Made by a program: the position numbers and the translations under genes. From Verrucomicrobiota bacterium (GTDB taxonomy: Bacteria > Verrucomicrobiota > Verrucomicrobiia > Opitutales > Opitutaceae): a stretch of 64,000 nucleotides of DNA. Positions within the stretch are counted from its first letter, which is position 1, and every line of letters begins with the position of its first letter. The notes under the pieces are model-generated. The model was given only the letters and a program-made list of their open reading frames with translations, was not told where the DNA came from and searched no databases. Positions 6,842-15,851 of this stretch are shown piece by piece. The DNA lies in contig JAGVUB010000018.1 of the NCBI GenBank assembly GCA_019136515.1, positions 47,237 through 111,236 on the forward strand, given 5' to 3'.

Positions 6842-9679
6842 ATGCACTTCGATCTCGCCACTCGCATCGTCACGCTCGGCGTGGGCGAACTGGCGGGCTT
6901 CGCCCTCGGCCCGCGCGAGTCCGGTGGCGGAGGCGGCGGCTTGTGGCGCGCCCAACTCGGCCAGCATTGGCACAGCGAACTGCGCCTCCGCGCCGCCGAG
7001 GAGCCCGGCGCGCGCTTCGAGGTGCCGATCGCCGGCGACTACCCCCACCGCGGCTGGACGTTCCGCCTCGCCGGCCGCATCGACCAGTATCTCCCCTCGC
7101 CGGCCGGCGGCGTGCGTCTCCGTGAGCTGAAGACAGTCTCCCGGCCGCTTCCCGCGCCCGAAGTCGAGCTCCAGGCCGAGTACCCCGGCTACTTCGTTCA
7201 GCTCGCCGCCTACCTGGTCCTCCACGCCCTCGCGCCGGGCGCCGAACCCGCCCGCGGCGAGCTCGTCTTCATCGAGGCCGGCTCCGGGCTCGTGCAGACC
7301 GTCGCCGCGCCCCCGGCCAGCGCCGCCATCCTCCACGGTCAGCTCGACGCACTCGTCGCTTTCCTCGACGCCCGCCGCCGCGCCGCCGAACGTCGCCGCG
7401 CCCTCCCCGTCCGCCCCGCCTTCGCCCGGTTCCGCCCCGGCCAGGAACACGTCCAACGCGATCTGCGCACCGCGCTGGGGATCGACTCACCTCCCGGTGT
7501 GGCACCGCTCGCGCGAGCACCGAATCCCGAGGTAGGACGAACCGTCCCCGGTGAGCCGCAGCCGTCCGCCCCATCCGCCCAGTGTTCACCTTCCACCGGC
7601 AACGTCCTCTGCTTCGAGGCGCCCACCGGTTTCGGCAAGACTGGCTGCCTGCTCGAGTTCGCCCTCACCGCGCTGAAGGAGGGCGTCTACGACCGGCTCG
7701 TCTACCTCACCGGCAAATCCACCGGCCAGCTCCAGGTCGTGCGCCAACTCGAGTCGATGCTCGCACCCGAGCCGCCGGTTGCCGGTGGCCAGTTTCCCGT
7801 GACCGGCGACAGTCCACTGTCCACCGTCCACAGTCCACCGGCGACAGTCCACCGCCCACCGCCCACCGTCCACCGCCTCCCCGTCTGGCAGGTGCGCTCC
7901 AAGGCCGAGCACTGCGTCAACACCGTCTACCACTGCCTGGCCGACGCGTGTCCGTTCATCGCCGACGCCGCCGAGCGATGGCCCGGCTCCGGCCTCGCCC
8001 GATTCTACCTGCTCGACGGCGAGGCCCGCGACCTCGAGTCGCTCCGCTCCGCCGGCCGCGCCGCGCGGATCTGCCCCTACGAGATCACCCGCGCCGCGCT
8101 CCCCTTCAACGATGTGTGGGTCGGCGACTACAACTACGTCTTCGCGCCCGCCAACCGCGGTCTGTTCTTCGAGCAGCCCGGCTTCGATCCCGCCGCCACG
8201 CTCCTCATCGTCGACGAGGCGCACAATCTGCCCGCCCGCGTGGCCGACGCCTATTCGCACGCACTCCGCGCCGCCGACGCCTGGACCACCTACGACGCGC
8301 TCCGCGCCGCGCGCGCCCCGGCCAGTTTCATCCTCGCCTGGGAGTCCTGGGCCCGCGAACTCGACGATCTCCGCCCCTGCGACGCGCTCGACGGCGCCAC
8401 CGAGATCGGCCTGCGCGCCGCCGCCGGGCGCCTCGCCGAACTCGTACCGGCCACCGCGCTCGACTTCGTCGCCCTCGGCCCTCGCGTCTCCGAACTTCTG
8501 TGGCAGCTGCCCCAGCTCGACGAGTTTCTCGACGCCGCCGAGCTGCCGAAGCTCCTCTGGTCGCCCGCCCGCGGCGAGCTCCGCGTCACCTGCCTCGACG
8601 CCGCCAACGCGATCGCCGCCACGCTGCGCGAGTTCCGCCACGTCGTTCTCACCTCGGCCACCCTCAACCCGCCCGACGCCTTCGCCACCGCCTGCGGGCT
8701 CGATCGCCCCAGCGCGCCGCCCACGCCCGCTGCGCCAGAACCGCCACCCGTGGATCTCGGATCCACACTCGGCAAGCTGCCCCGCGCCGCGAAAAAGACG
8801 CTGCGCGGCCTCACCACCGGCTCGGCGCTCCTCCGCGTGGTGGAGGAGCAGGTCGCCCCACCGCTGCCGTTCCTCCGCGCCGACACCCCCTGGCGCCGCG
8901 GTGCGTATCGCGTCGCCATCGACACCCGCGTCGACACCCGCTGGGAGCGCCGCACCCACCACTTCGAGGCCACCGCCGCCACTGTCGCGCAGCTCTGCGC
9001 CGCCGCGGCCTTGGCGTCGCCGCCGGAGAGCGCCGTTTCATCGACGGAGACTCCTTCCCGCGACGGCGACGAAGCGCCGCCTTCCAGCGATTCTGGAGAT
9101 CCGGCATCCGTCCTCTGTCCACCGGCCACCGTCCACCGGTCACCGGTCGCGGTCTTCTTCCCCAGCTACGCCTACGCCGAAGCGGTCGCGCAGACCTGCG
9201 CCGCCTCGCATCCCGCGCTGCGCATCGCGCAGCAGCCCCGCGGCCTCGATCTCGCCGCCCAGGCGGCGTTCATCGAGACCGCTCTTGCGCAGCACGACGC
9301 GCTCTTCCTCGTGCTCGGCACCGGCTACACCGAGGGCATCGACCTGCTCGGCGGACGCGTGACGCATGCCATGGTCGTCGGCCCCGCACTACCCGAGGTC
9401 AACGCCGTGCAGCGCGCCAAGCTCGCCCACTCTCCGGCCAAGTCCCGCGATGGCGCCTTCCGTCTCGTCTACCAGGTGCCCGGCATGCAAAAGGTGAACC
9501 AGGCGCTCGGGCGGCTCGTCCGCGCCCCCGGGCATCGCGCCACCGTGCTCCTGCATTGTTGCCGCTTCGCCGAGCGAAGCTACCGCGACCTGCTCGACTC
9601 CGAGCTGCAGGCGGCGGTCGTGCTCGACTCCGACGAGCTTCTCACCGCTTGGCTCTCCGGCCACGAGATCACCAACTGA
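6842..9679 (+). CDS. PD-(D/E)XK nuclease fused to XPD/DinG-type Fe-S helicase
   Basis: A 945-residue predicted DNA-processing enzyme. Residues about 1-200 look like a RecB/Cas4-type PD-(D/E)XK nuclease: GRIDQ gives Asp81, RELKT gives Glu95 and Lys97, and YFVQLAAYLVL matches the Q-x3-Y motif at 120-124. The rest is a superfamily 2 XPD/DinG-like helicase: Walker A APTGFGKT with Lys266, four cysteines (358, 365, 370, 411) spaced like the Fe-S cluster of XPD, VDEAHN at 457-462, GTGYTEGIDLLGG as motif V and NQALGRLVRAPG as motif VI. The linker and two later loops are built of Pro/Thr/Ser-rich peptide encoded by heptanucleotide repeats at 7577-7597, 7777-7874 and 9096-9151. All motifs on both sides are in one frame, so the gene is intact here. 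It is monocistronic, divergent from the DUF502 gene. A repair role is the likeliest, and defence is possible. Confidence 0.87.
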   Translation: MHFDLATRIVTLGVGELAGFALGPRESGGGGGGLWRAQLGQHWHSELRLRAAEEPGARFEVPIAGDYPHRGWTFRLAGRIDQYLPSPAGGVRLRELKTVSRPLPAPEVELQAEYPGYFVQLAAYLVLHALAPGAEPARGELVFIEAGSGLVQTVAAPPASAAILHGQLDALVAFLDARRRAAERRRALPVRPAFARFRPGQEHVQRDLRTALGIDSPPGVAPLARAPNPEVGRTVPGEPQPSAPSAQCSPSTGNVLCFEAPTGFGKTGCLLEFALTALKEGVYDRLVYLTGKSTGQLQVVRQLESMLAPEPPVAGGQFPVTGDSPLSTVHSPPATVHRPPPTVHRLPVWQVRSKAEHCVNTVYHCLADACPFIADAAERWPGSGLARFYLLDGEARDLESLRSAGRAARICPYEITRAALPFNDVWVGDYNYVFAPANRGLFFEQPGFDPAATLLIVDEAHNLPARVADAYSHALRAADAWTTYDALRAARAPASFILAWESWARELDDLRPCDALDGATEIGLRAAAGRLAELVPATALDFVALGPRVSELLWQLPQLDEFLDAAELPKLLWSPARGELRVTCLDAANAIAATLREFRHVVLTSATLNPPDAFATACGLDRPSAPPTPAAPEPPPVDLGSTLGKLPRAAKKTLRGLTTGSALLRVVEEQVAPPLPFLRADTPWRRGAYRVAIDTRVDTRWERRTHHFEATAATVAQLCAAAALASPPESAVSSTETPSRDGDEAPPSSDSGDPASVLCPPATVHRSPVAVFFPSYAYAEAVAQTCAASHPALRIAQQPRGLDLAAQAAFIETALAQHDALFLVLGTGYTEGIDLLGGRVTHAMVVGPALPEVNAVQRAKLAHSPAKSRDGAFRLVYQVPGMQKVNQALGRLVRAPGHRATVLLHCCRFAERSYRDLLDSELQAAVVLDSDELLTAWLSGHEITN
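7777..7874 (+). repeat. In-frame heptanucleotide repeat tract, GTCCACC family
   Basis: Fourteen consecutive 7-base units can be laid out without a gap. The last nine are close to GTCCACC: positions 7812, 7819, 7826 and 7833 begin gtccact, gtccacc, gtccaca, gtccacc, then ggcgaca, gtccacc, gcccacc, gcccacc, gtccacc. The first five (ggttgcc, ggtggcc, agtttcc, cgtgacc, ggcgaca) are degenerate. The unit is not a multiple of three, so gain or loss of one unit would shift the helicase frame. A shorter related run (gcccagt, gttcacc, ttccacc) lies at 7577-7597. Confidence 0.85.
9096..9151 (+). repeat. Second in-frame heptanucleotide tract in the helicase gene
   Basis: Eight 7-base units run from 9096: gagatcc, ggcatcc, gtcctct, gtccacc, ggccacc, gtccacc, ggtcacc, ggtcgcg. 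The middle units are the same GTCCACC type as at 7777-7874, and both tracts encode the peptide PPATVHR followed by a Ser or Pro. It lies in a loop before helicase motif IV. Confidence 0.8.
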
Positions 9680-9716
9680 CGGCGCGATCGGGGCCCATTC
9701 GGTCGCAACCGCCTCA

Positions 9717-9750
9717 GGCTCGGCATGGCGCCAAGAACAGGTGCCGAGCC
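9717..9750. terminator. Hairpin between convergent genes
   Basis: A perfect 9-bp stem (GGCTCGGCA at 9717-9725 and TGCCGAGCC at 9742-9750) encloses a 16-base loop. It sits between the end of the helicase gene (plus) and the end of the 9872-10648 gene (minus). There is no T-run, so its terminator role is inferred from position. Confidence 0.45.
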
Positions 9751-9871
9751 AAATAACTAGACGGCCGTCGACTTATTTGGCGGAACGCTCGCGCAAGCAC
9801 GCGGGTTGTCCCGTCGCATCGCGGCTGTGGGCCCTCTCGCCCGCGGATTGGCGGCAAAGGCAAGGCGCCGC

Positions 9872-10648
9872 TCAGGAGCCCGACTTCCCCTGCTCCGGCC
9901 GCACCAAGACAACTTCCCGATTCTCAACCTTGACCTCGGCCAGCTTCGCCCAAGCCGCCTCGAGTTCCGCCGGGAACTCGAAGGTATCGATCACCTGCGC
10001 GAGAATCAGCGGTTTGAGCATGAGCAGCTTGTGTACGGGAAGGCTGCCGACAAAGAGCACCGATGGCTTGTAGAAGACCGGATCGTCGCCGCGCCGCGGT
10101 TTCTCGAACGTGCCAGCACTCTGGACCACAATCTGAAAGGCGTTGCCGAAGACATTGATGTAGTAGATGACCCCGATCCGCAGGGTGTCGCTGGTGACCC
10201 GAAAGTTCGGTGTGCCCGTCTCGATCGAGAACAGCGGGCCGTCCGCGGCTTTCTTCGGAGTGGCTTCGCCGGCCTTGGCCTTCGGTTTGGTTGCCGCCTT
10301 CGTCTCCACCGGGAGGCGCGGATAGATTTCTTCGATCCACGTGTTCAGCTCGTCCTCATTCACCCGGATCGTGTGTCCTTGGACCAACGAGTCTCGTTTG
10401 AAGCGCCAGCGCTGGCCGGCGGTGTACTCCTTGCGGCCCTCGAAATAGTAGACCTTCGCGGGGTCCAGTTCCTTGTCCTTCGGCGCCTCCTTCAGCACCT
10501 CGACCGGTTTGAGGACGAGAATGGTCGCGGCCACGACCGCGCCCAGCAGCACCGAGAGGATCGAACCAAGGATGATCTCAACCAGACTGGGGGCACGAAG
10601 ATTGGTGGCGCACATGGGAAAGCAGATGACGGGAAACGCGGGCATCAT
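9872..10648 (-). CDS. Membrane-anchored protein of unknown function
   Basis: A 258-residue protein that I do not recognise. It has one strong membrane segment (EIILGSILSVLLGAVVAATILVL, about residues 24-46) near the N-terminus. A soluble, beta-rich domain follows with a Lys/Ala-rich linker around residues 118-136. The segment KDKELDPAKVYYFEGRKEYTAGQRWRFKRD follows the anchor directly. The C-terminal half reads like a ligand-binding or lipid-binding domain, but no motif is diagnostic. The ATG pair at 10643-10648 is preceded by AGGTGAAG, a better ribosome site than that of the internal ATG at 10615. It lies 84 bases downstream of the gene for the W/R/E-rich exported protein and may be co-transcribed with it. 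Confidence 0.6.
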   Translation of the reverse strand: MMPAFPVICFPMCATNLRAPSLVEIILGSILSVLLGAVVAATILVLKPVEVLKEAPKDKELDPAKVYYFEGRKEYTAGQRWRFKRDSLVQGHTIRVNEDELNTWIEEIYPRLPVETKAATKPKAKAGEATPKKAADGPLFSIETGTPNFRVTSDTLRIGVIYYINVFGNAFQIVVQSAGTFEKPRRGDDPVFYKPSVLFVGSLPVHKLLMLKPLILAQVIDTFEFPAELEAAWAKLAEVKVENREVVLVRPEQGKSGS

Positions 10649-10732
10649 GGCGCCCGCACTTCACCTGTCGAAACGGAAAACGTCGTTTTTCTGTGAACAA
10701 CTACACCGGCCGCGCCGGGCGCTCGTCGCACA

Positions 10733-11494
10733 TCATTTCTGGTCGCCCTCCTGCTCCGGAGTCTCCGTCTCGCGATCTTCCCATGGCCGTTCGCGTTTCT
10801 GGCGCTCCCGCGCCCGGTTTGCCTGTTCGCGTTCCCACTGTTCGCGGTGGGCCTCCTCCCGAAGGCGCTCACGCTCCAGTTCGATGCGGCGCCGCTCCTC
10901 CTCCACGCGGCGCCGCTGCCGCGCAACCTCGTCCAGATTCGTGCGCTGTTCCTCCTCGCGCCAACGCCGTTCCTCCTCACGCATCCGGAACTCATCGGCA
11001 TTCCGGCGCCGCTCTTCCACGCGCCGTCGGTGCTGATCCTCGCGCTGCCGCCACTCCTGCTGGCGCCGATCCCACTCGGAACGGTCGCGGTTCCACGAGT
11101 CCTCCGCTTCCCGCCAACGCGCCTGCCGCTCGGCGTAGTCGGCCCGGGCCCGCTCGGGATGGTACCGATACTCCGGATGCTGCATGATCGACCAGCTGTC
11201 GCGCTCCCGCTCGATGCTCCGCCAGCGTTGCTCCCGCTGCCGCCATTCGTCCTGCGCGCGCTCCCACTCCTGGCGCTCCCGCTCCCATTGCTCGTCCTCC
11301 CGGGCCCATTGCTCGTCCTCTCGGGCCCACCGCAAGGACTCGTCTTCCCGCCGCTCGGACCGTGTCTGGTCGACCACCCGTTCGCGTATCCGCCGAGCAT
11401 CGTCACCCGCCGTCGTTTCACGTTCCGCAACGGCCGGCGCCGCCAGCCCGATCGAGACCACCGCCGCGCTCACCCAGAGAGTTCGAAAGCACAT
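10733..11494 (-). CDS. Exported W/R/E-rich coiled-coil protein
   Basis: A 253-residue protein with a Sec signal peptide (MCFRTLWVSAAVVSIGLAAP then AVA, cleavage near residue 23). The mature part consists almost entirely of Arg, Glu, Gln, Asp and Trp in helical repeats such as WAREDEQWAREDEQWERERQ, with a Trp roughly every 7 residues. This predicts long charged helices in the periplasm. No enzymatic motif is visible and I do not assign a function; a structural or scaffolding role is a guess. The open frame extends upstream to 11569, but the ATG at 11492-11494 gives a clean signal peptide. The unknown membrane protein at 9872-10648 lies downstream. Confidence 0.65.
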   Translation of the reverse strand: MCFRTLWVSAAVVSIGLAAPAVAERETTAGDDARRIRERVVDQTRSERREDESLRWAREDEQWAREDEQWERERQEWERAQDEWRQREQRWRSIERERDSWSIMQHPEYRYHPERARADYAERQARWREAEDSWNRDRSEWDRRQQEWRQREDQHRRRVEERRRNADEFRMREEERRWREEEQRTNLDEVARQRRRVEEERRRIELERERLREEAHREQWEREQANRARERQKRERPWEDRETETPEQEGDQK

Positions 11495-11601
11495 GGCGTG
11501 CAGACTCCAGCACGCCTGACCGACCGGCTCAAGCGACATCCCACCCCGGGCCGCCAACCCCACGATCAAGAAACGCGCCGCTGAACCGAATAATCAGCGC
11601 A

Positions 11602-12396
11602 ATGCCGTCGCTCCGTCTCCGCCGCTCCCTCGCCCGTCTTCTTGCGTGTTCCGCCCTTGCCGCCGCCTCGGCATCTCCCTCGTTCGGCCCGGTCCGCTCG
11701 ATTCCCCCCGACGACGCCCGCCTGCTGCTCCGCGATGGCAACCGTCGCTTCGCCGCCGGCGAAGCCGTGCATTTTCAGCAAGATGCGGCCCGCCGCCGGG
11801 AGACCGCCACCAATGGCCAGAAGCCTTTTGCGGTCATCCTCACCTGTTCGGACTCTCGGGTCCCGCCCGAGCTCATCTTCGACCAGGGGCTCGGCTGCCT
11901 CTTTGTCATCCGCGTCGCCGGCAACGTTGCCCAGACCGACGAAATCGCCTCGATCGAGTATGCGGTCGGCCATCTCGGTGCGCGTCTGATCGTCGTGCTC
12001 GGGCACACCCGTTGCGGCGCCGTCACAGCGGTCGTCGAGGAGGCACATGTCGGCCCCAACCTCGCGCAACTGATCAAACCCATCATTCCCGCCGTCGCCC
12101 GCGCCCGCAGCGAGAACCCCGGGGTGCGCGGCGAGCCCCTCGTCGCCGCGGCGATCCGCGCCAACATCGAACAAGCGATGGCCGATGTGCGGCAGCGTAG
12201 CGCGGAGATCGCCGCCGCCCTCATCCAAGGCAACGTCCGGATCCTCGGAGCAACCTACGATCTTGAATCCGGCGAAGTGATATTCTTCGAACCTTCGAGC
12301 GGGCCGCCGACCGAGCTTCCACCTGCGGTGCAGTCGGTCCCCGAAACAAGTCCCGGGGAGCAGGCACCCGAGCCAGTCCCGGCCGCGCACCACTGA
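11602..12396 (+). CDS. Beta-class carbonic anhydrase, exported
   Basis: A 264-residue beta-carbonic anhydrase, which interconverts CO2 and bicarbonate with zinc. The metal and catalytic residues are clear: Cys82, Asp84 and Arg86 in TCSDSRVPPE, then His135 and Cys138 in GHTRCGA. The N-terminus, MPSLRLRRSLARLLACSALAAASA, is a twin-arginine-like or Sec-type signal, suggesting a periplasmic location; many beta enzymes are cytoplasmic. The C-terminal tail of about 25 residues is Pro/Glu-rich. The open frame begins at 11362, but the ATG at 11602 fits the signal peptide. The M2-like peptidase starts 42 bases downstream. Confidence 0.9.
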   Translation: MPSLRLRRSLARLLACSALAAASASPSFGPVRSIPPDDARLLLRDGNRRFAAGEAVHFQQDAARRRETATNGQKPFAVILTCSDSRVPPELIFDQGLGCLFVIRVAGNVAQTDEIASIEYAVGHLGARLIVVLGHTRCGAVTAVVEEAHVGPNLAQLIKPIIPAVARARSENPGVRGEPLVAAAIRANIEQAMADVRQRSAEIAAALIQGNVRILGATYDLESGEVIFFEPSSGPPTELPPAVQSVPETSPGEQAPEPVPAAHH

Positions 12397-12410
12397 CTTC
12401 TGTCTTCTGT
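12397..12410 (+). repeat. Two-unit heptanucleotide repeat CTTCTGT
   Basis: Two perfect copies of CTTCTGT follow the carbonic anhydrase stop codon directly, in the gap before the M2-like peptidase gene. On its own it would be trivial; it is noted because longer arrays with a 7-base period occur at three other places in the window. Confidence 0.5.
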
Positions 12411-12438
12411 CCGGGGACCTCGGCGCTAGTCTGCCGCG

Positions 12439-14229
12439 ATGCGCCGCACCCACCACCTCGGTCTCACCCTCCTCGGGCTCCTCTGTCTGCTCCCGCTTCG
12501 CGCCGGGCAAACCTCGCCGCTGCAGGAACGCGCCGATCGTTTCCTCGAACTGGCCAACGCCGGCTACCAGTCGCTCATCACGATCCGCGAGAACACCGAC
12601 TGGGACGTCAGCACCGACGTCACGCCGGCGCACGAAGCCGCGGCCGAGGTGGCGGCCCGCGCCTACAGCGCCTTCGTCGGCAACCCTGCGCTCATCACCG
12701 AGGCCCGCGCGCTCCTCGCCCACCGGGCCGAACTCGCCCCATCCACTGTCAGCCAGCTTGAGCGCCTGCTCATCGCCGCCGCCGAGGCGCCGATGACCAA
12801 CCCCGCGCTCGCCACCGAACGCATCGCCGCCGAAGTCCGCCAGGACGCCGCGCTCAACAGCTACGAGTTCAAGTTCCGGGGACAGCCGATCACGACCAAC
12901 GAGTTCGACGCCCGCCTGCTGGCCTCGCGCGACCTCGCCGAGCGGCGCGAACTCTGGGAGGCCTCCAAGCTCGTCGGCCCCGCCCTGAAGCCGGGCCTCG
13001 TCCGCCTCCGCGACCTGCGCAACGGCGTCGCCCGCGAGCTCGGCTACCCCGACTACTACTCGCTGCAATACGCCACCTACGGCCTCGACGCCGCCGGGAT
13101 GGTCCGGCTCAACGACGAGATCCTCCGCGCCCTGCGGCCGCTCTATCTCCAGCTCCACACCTGGGCGAAGCACGAGCTCGCCCGCCGCTACGGCCAACCC
13201 GTGCCCCAGCGCATCCCCGCCCACTGGCTCGCCAACCGCTACGGCCAGGAGTGGCCCGGCCTTGTCGCCGCCGCCGACATCGACCCGGCCCTCGCCACCC
13301 GCCCGCGCGAGTGGATCCTGCGCACCGCCGAGAGCTATTTCGTCGACATGGGTTTCGCCCCGCTCCCGGCCTCGTTCTGGGAGCGCTCCGACTTCTACCC
13401 GCTGCCCGCCGGCGCCGGGCGCAACAAGAGCCAGCATGCCTTCTGCTACCACCTCGACCTTGAGCAGGACGTGCGCGCGCTCATGAACGTCGAGGCCGAC
13501 TCCAACTGGTTCGGCACCGCGCATCACGAATTCGGGCACGCCTTCTACATGCTCGCCTACTCCCGGTCCGGCATTCCCCCGCTCCTGCGCGACGCCCCCA
13601 ACTCGGGGCTGCACGAGGGCATCGCCGAGCTCGCCGGCTTCACCTGTTTCCAGGCGCCGTATCTGCGCCGCCTCGGCATCCTCGCGGCCGACGCCGCGCC
13701 CGATCCCGTCGCCTTCCTGCTCAACGACGCCTGCAACCCCACCCTGCCCTTCATCGCCTTCGCCTCCGGCACGATGACGCATTGGGAGGCCGACCTCTAC
13801 GCCGGCGACCTGCCCGTCGACCAGTGGAACGCCCGCTGGTGGCAGTACGTGCGCGACTTCCAAGGCATCGAGCCGCCCGCCGCCCGCGGCGAGGAGTTCT
13901 GCGACGCCGCCACGAAGACCCACATCAACTCCGTGCCCGGCTACTATGCGAACTACGCGATCGCGACGGTCGTCCGGTTCCAACTTCTCGACTACATCGC
14001 CAAGAACATCCTCCACCAGCCGCCCCAGTCCTGCGATCTCGCCGGCAACCCGGAGGTCGGCGCGTTTCTGCGCCGCATCATGGAGAAAGGCGCAACCGAG
14101 GATTGGCGCACCGTGCTGCGCGAAGCCACCGGCGAAGACCTCTCGCCCCGCGCCATGATCGAATACTTCGCCCCGCTGCAACGCTGGCTCGAGGAGCAGA
14201 ACCGCGGCCGCACCATCGGCTGGGAGTAG
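12439..14229 (+). CDS. M2-family-like zinc metallopeptidase (peptidyl-dipeptidase)
   Basis: A 596-residue exported peptidase with a signal peptide (MRRTHHLGLTLLGLLCLLPL then RAGQ). The zinc motif HHEFGH gives His363, Glu364 and His367. A second Glu lies in GLHEGIAEL at residue 393, as in the angiotensin-converting-enzyme (M2) family, where HEMGH is followed by FHEAIGD. The spacing between the two is two residues longer than in ACE. The whole protein is helical, as expected. M2 enzymes remove C-terminal dipeptides; the substrate here is unknown. It is co-oriented with the carbonic anhydrase gene. Confidence 0.87.
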   Translation: MRRTHHLGLTLLGLLCLLPLRAGQTSPLQERADRFLELANAGYQSLITIRENTDWDVSTDVTPAHEAAAEVAARAYSAFVGNPALITEARALLAHRAELAPSTVSQLERLLIAAAEAPMTNPALATERIAAEVRQDAALNSYEFKFRGQPITTNEFDARLLASRDLAERRELWEASKLVGPALKPGLVRLRDLRNGVARELGYPDYYSLQYATYGLDAAGMVRLNDEILRALRPLYLQLHTWAKHELARRYGQPVPQRIPAHWLANRYGQEWPGLVAAADIDPALATRPREWILRTAESYFVDMGFAPLPASFWERSDFYPLPAGAGRNKSQHAFCYHLDLEQDVRALMNVEADSNWFGTAHHEFGHAFYMLAYSRSGIPPLLRDAPNSGLHEGIAELAGFTCFQAPYLRRLGILAADAAPDPVAFLLNDACNPTLPFIAFASGTMTHWEADLYAGDLPVDQWNARWWQYVRDFQGIEPPAARGEEFCDAATKTHINSVPGYYANYAIATVVRFQLLDYIAKNILHQPPQSCDLAGNPEVGAFLRRIMEKGATEDWRTVLREATGEDLSPRAMIEYFAPLQRWLEEQNRGRTIGWE

Positions 14230-14302
14230 CAACCCGGCGCGAGTCGACGGCGGCTGCATGGCAGTCAGCACTGCATATGGCCCGCCTGCCTACCTCGTTC
14301 CC

Positions 14303-14338
14303 AGAAAGCAAACCGGCCACCGCGAGCACGGTGGCCGG
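14303..14338 (-). terminator. Rho-independent terminator of gcvTH
   Basis: A perfect 10-bp stem (CCGGCCACCG at 14313-14322 and CGGTGGCCGG at 14329-14338) with a 6-base loop. On the minus strand it is followed by TTTGCTTTCT. It lies 23 bases past the gcvH stop and may also end the converging M2-like peptidase transcript. Confidence 0.8.
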
Positions 14339-14360
14339 GAAAGTCTGCGGCCGCGGCAGT

Positions 14361-14741
14361 TCAGCCGATCAGCGTTTGGTAGGCGTCGGCTGAGAGAAGG
14401 CCATCCAGCTCGGCGGCGTTGGCTGGCTGCAGCTTGATCATCCAACCGCCGCCCTGCGGATCCGTGTTCACCGTCTCGGGCGCCGCATTGAGCGCCTCGT
14501 TGACCTCGACCACCGTGCCGGCCACCGGCGCGTAGAGATCGGACGCCGCCTTCACGCTCTCGACGACACCGAAGCTCTCGCCGGCCGCGAGCACGGCGCC
14601 CACCTTCGGCAATTGCACGTAGGTGATGTCGCCGAGGCTGTGCTGGGCGTAGTCGGTGATGCCGACGAGCACCGCGCCATCGGGCAGGCGCTTCGCCCAT
14701 TCGTGGGATTTCGCGTACTTGCAGTCGGAGGGGACGGGCAT
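14361..14741 (-). CDS. gcvH: Glycine cleavage system H protein
   Basis: A 126-residue lipoyl carrier of the glycine cleavage complex. The lipoylated lysine is Lys64 in [17 protein letters not shown]. The start [17 protein letters not shown] and the [19 protein letters not shown] core are typical. It moves the aminomethyl group from the P protein to the T protein. gcvT lies 12 bases upstream on the same strand, so the two are an operon. No gcvP or lipoate gene is present in the window, so the P protein must be encoded elsewhere. Confidence 0.97.
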   Translation of the reverse strand: MPVPSDCKYAKSHEWAKRLPDGAVLVGITDYAQHSLGDITYVQLPKVGAVLAAGESFGVVESVKAASDLYAPVAGTVVEVNEALNAAPETVNTDPQGGGWMIKLQPANAAELDGLLSADAYQTLIG

Positions 14742-14753
14742 GGGAGATGAGTG

Positions 14754-15851
14754 TCAGGATTTCGGGGGCAGCGGTACGAAAGGCGGACGGACCGGGACGA
14801 GCTTGATGGCGGTGCCCCGCACGTCAACGGAGAGCTCGCCGGCGCCGGTCTGCACGAGCGCGGAACCGATCGCCTCGTTGAGCACGGGCGAAAGCGTGCC
14901 GGACTTCACCTCGCCCACGACCGCGCCCGTGGCGTCGACCACCGGTGCGCCCGCGCGGATGATGCGGCGGTCACCGGTCCGGAAGAACACGATCCGGCTC
15001 GGCAACCCGGCGGCCTGCTGGGCGCGCAAGGCGTCGCGGCCGATGAAGTCGGCGGGCTTGTCGAGCTTCACCACCCAGCCGAGCCCGGCCTGGAGCGGCG
15101 TGATCGTGGCGGAGATCTCGTGCCCGTAGAGCGGATAACCGGCCTCGAGGCGCAGGCTGTCGCGCGCACCCAGTCCGGCGAGTTCGAGCCCGTGCGGCTG
15201 GCCGGCGGCGAGCAGTGCGACGGCGAGCGGCTCGGCATCGGCAGGCCGGCAGAACAGCTCGTAGCCGTTCTCGCCCGTGTAGCCCGTGCGCGCGATCAGG
15301 CACTCGGCGCCGGCGACCGTGCCGGCCGCACAGTGGTAGTACTTCAGCGCCCAGAGATCGGTGGGCGTGAGCAGTTGCAGGATCGCCTGCGCCGCCGGGC
15401 CCTGAAGCGCGAGTAGCGCGAAGTCGGCCGAGAGGTCGCGCACGTTGCAGTCGAATCCGGCGGCCTGCTGGGTGATCCAGGCGACATCCTTCTCGGTGTT
15501 GGAGGCGTTCACACAGACGAGGAAGTCCTGCGGACCACGGCAGTAGATGATGAGATCGTCGACCACGCCGCCGTCGGGCTGGCACATCGTCGAGTAGAGC
15601 ACGCGGCCGGGGAAGAGTTTCGACACGTCGTTGGTGACGAGGTGGTCGAGGAAGCGCACGGCGTCGGGCCCGGTGACTTCGACCTCGCCCATGTGGCTCA
15701 CGTCGAAGAGGCCGGCGCGCTGGCGCACCACGCGATGCTCCTCGAGGATGCTGCGGTACTGCACGGGCATCTCCCAGCCGCCGAAATCGACGAAGCGGGC
15801 GCCATGCTGCTGGTTGAAGGCGAAGAGCGGGGTACGTTTCGGGGCCGGCAT
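14754..15851 (-). CDS. gcvT: Aminomethyltransferase, glycine cleavage T protein
   Basis: A 365-residue GcvT, which transfers the aminomethyl carbon from the H protein to tetrahydrofolate and releases ammonia. Conserved blocks are [25 protein letters not shown] and [10 protein letters not shown], followed by the C-terminal barrel ending in [11 protein letters not shown]. The open frame extends 25 codons upstream; I choose the ATG at 15849-15851 ([10 protein letters not shown]), matching family starts. It is followed by gcvH after 12 bases. I looked for a glycine riboswitch in the upstream gap and saw none. Confidence 0.96.
   Translation of the reverse strand: MPAPKRTPLFAFNQQHGARFVDFGGWEMPVQYRSILEEHRVVRQRAGLFDVSHMGEVEVTGPDAVRFLDHLVTNDVSKLFPGRVLYSTMCQPDGGVVDDLIIYCRGPQDFLVCVNASNTEKDVAWITQQAAGFDCNVRDLSADFALLALQGPAAQAILQLLTPTDLWALKYYHCAAGTVAGAECLIARTGYTGENGYELFCRPADAEPLAVALLAAGQPHGLELAGLGARDSLRLEAGYPLYGHEISATITPLQAGLGWVVKLDKPADFIGRDALRAQQAAGLPSRIVFFRTGDRRIIRAGAPVVDATGAVVGEVKSGTLSPVLNEAIGSALVQTGAGELSVDVRGTAIKLVPVRPPFVPLPPKS

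Noticed and set aside
7777..7874. CRISPR-like short repeats
   Set aside because: Units are 7 bases long and directly adjacent without spacers, inside a coding frame.
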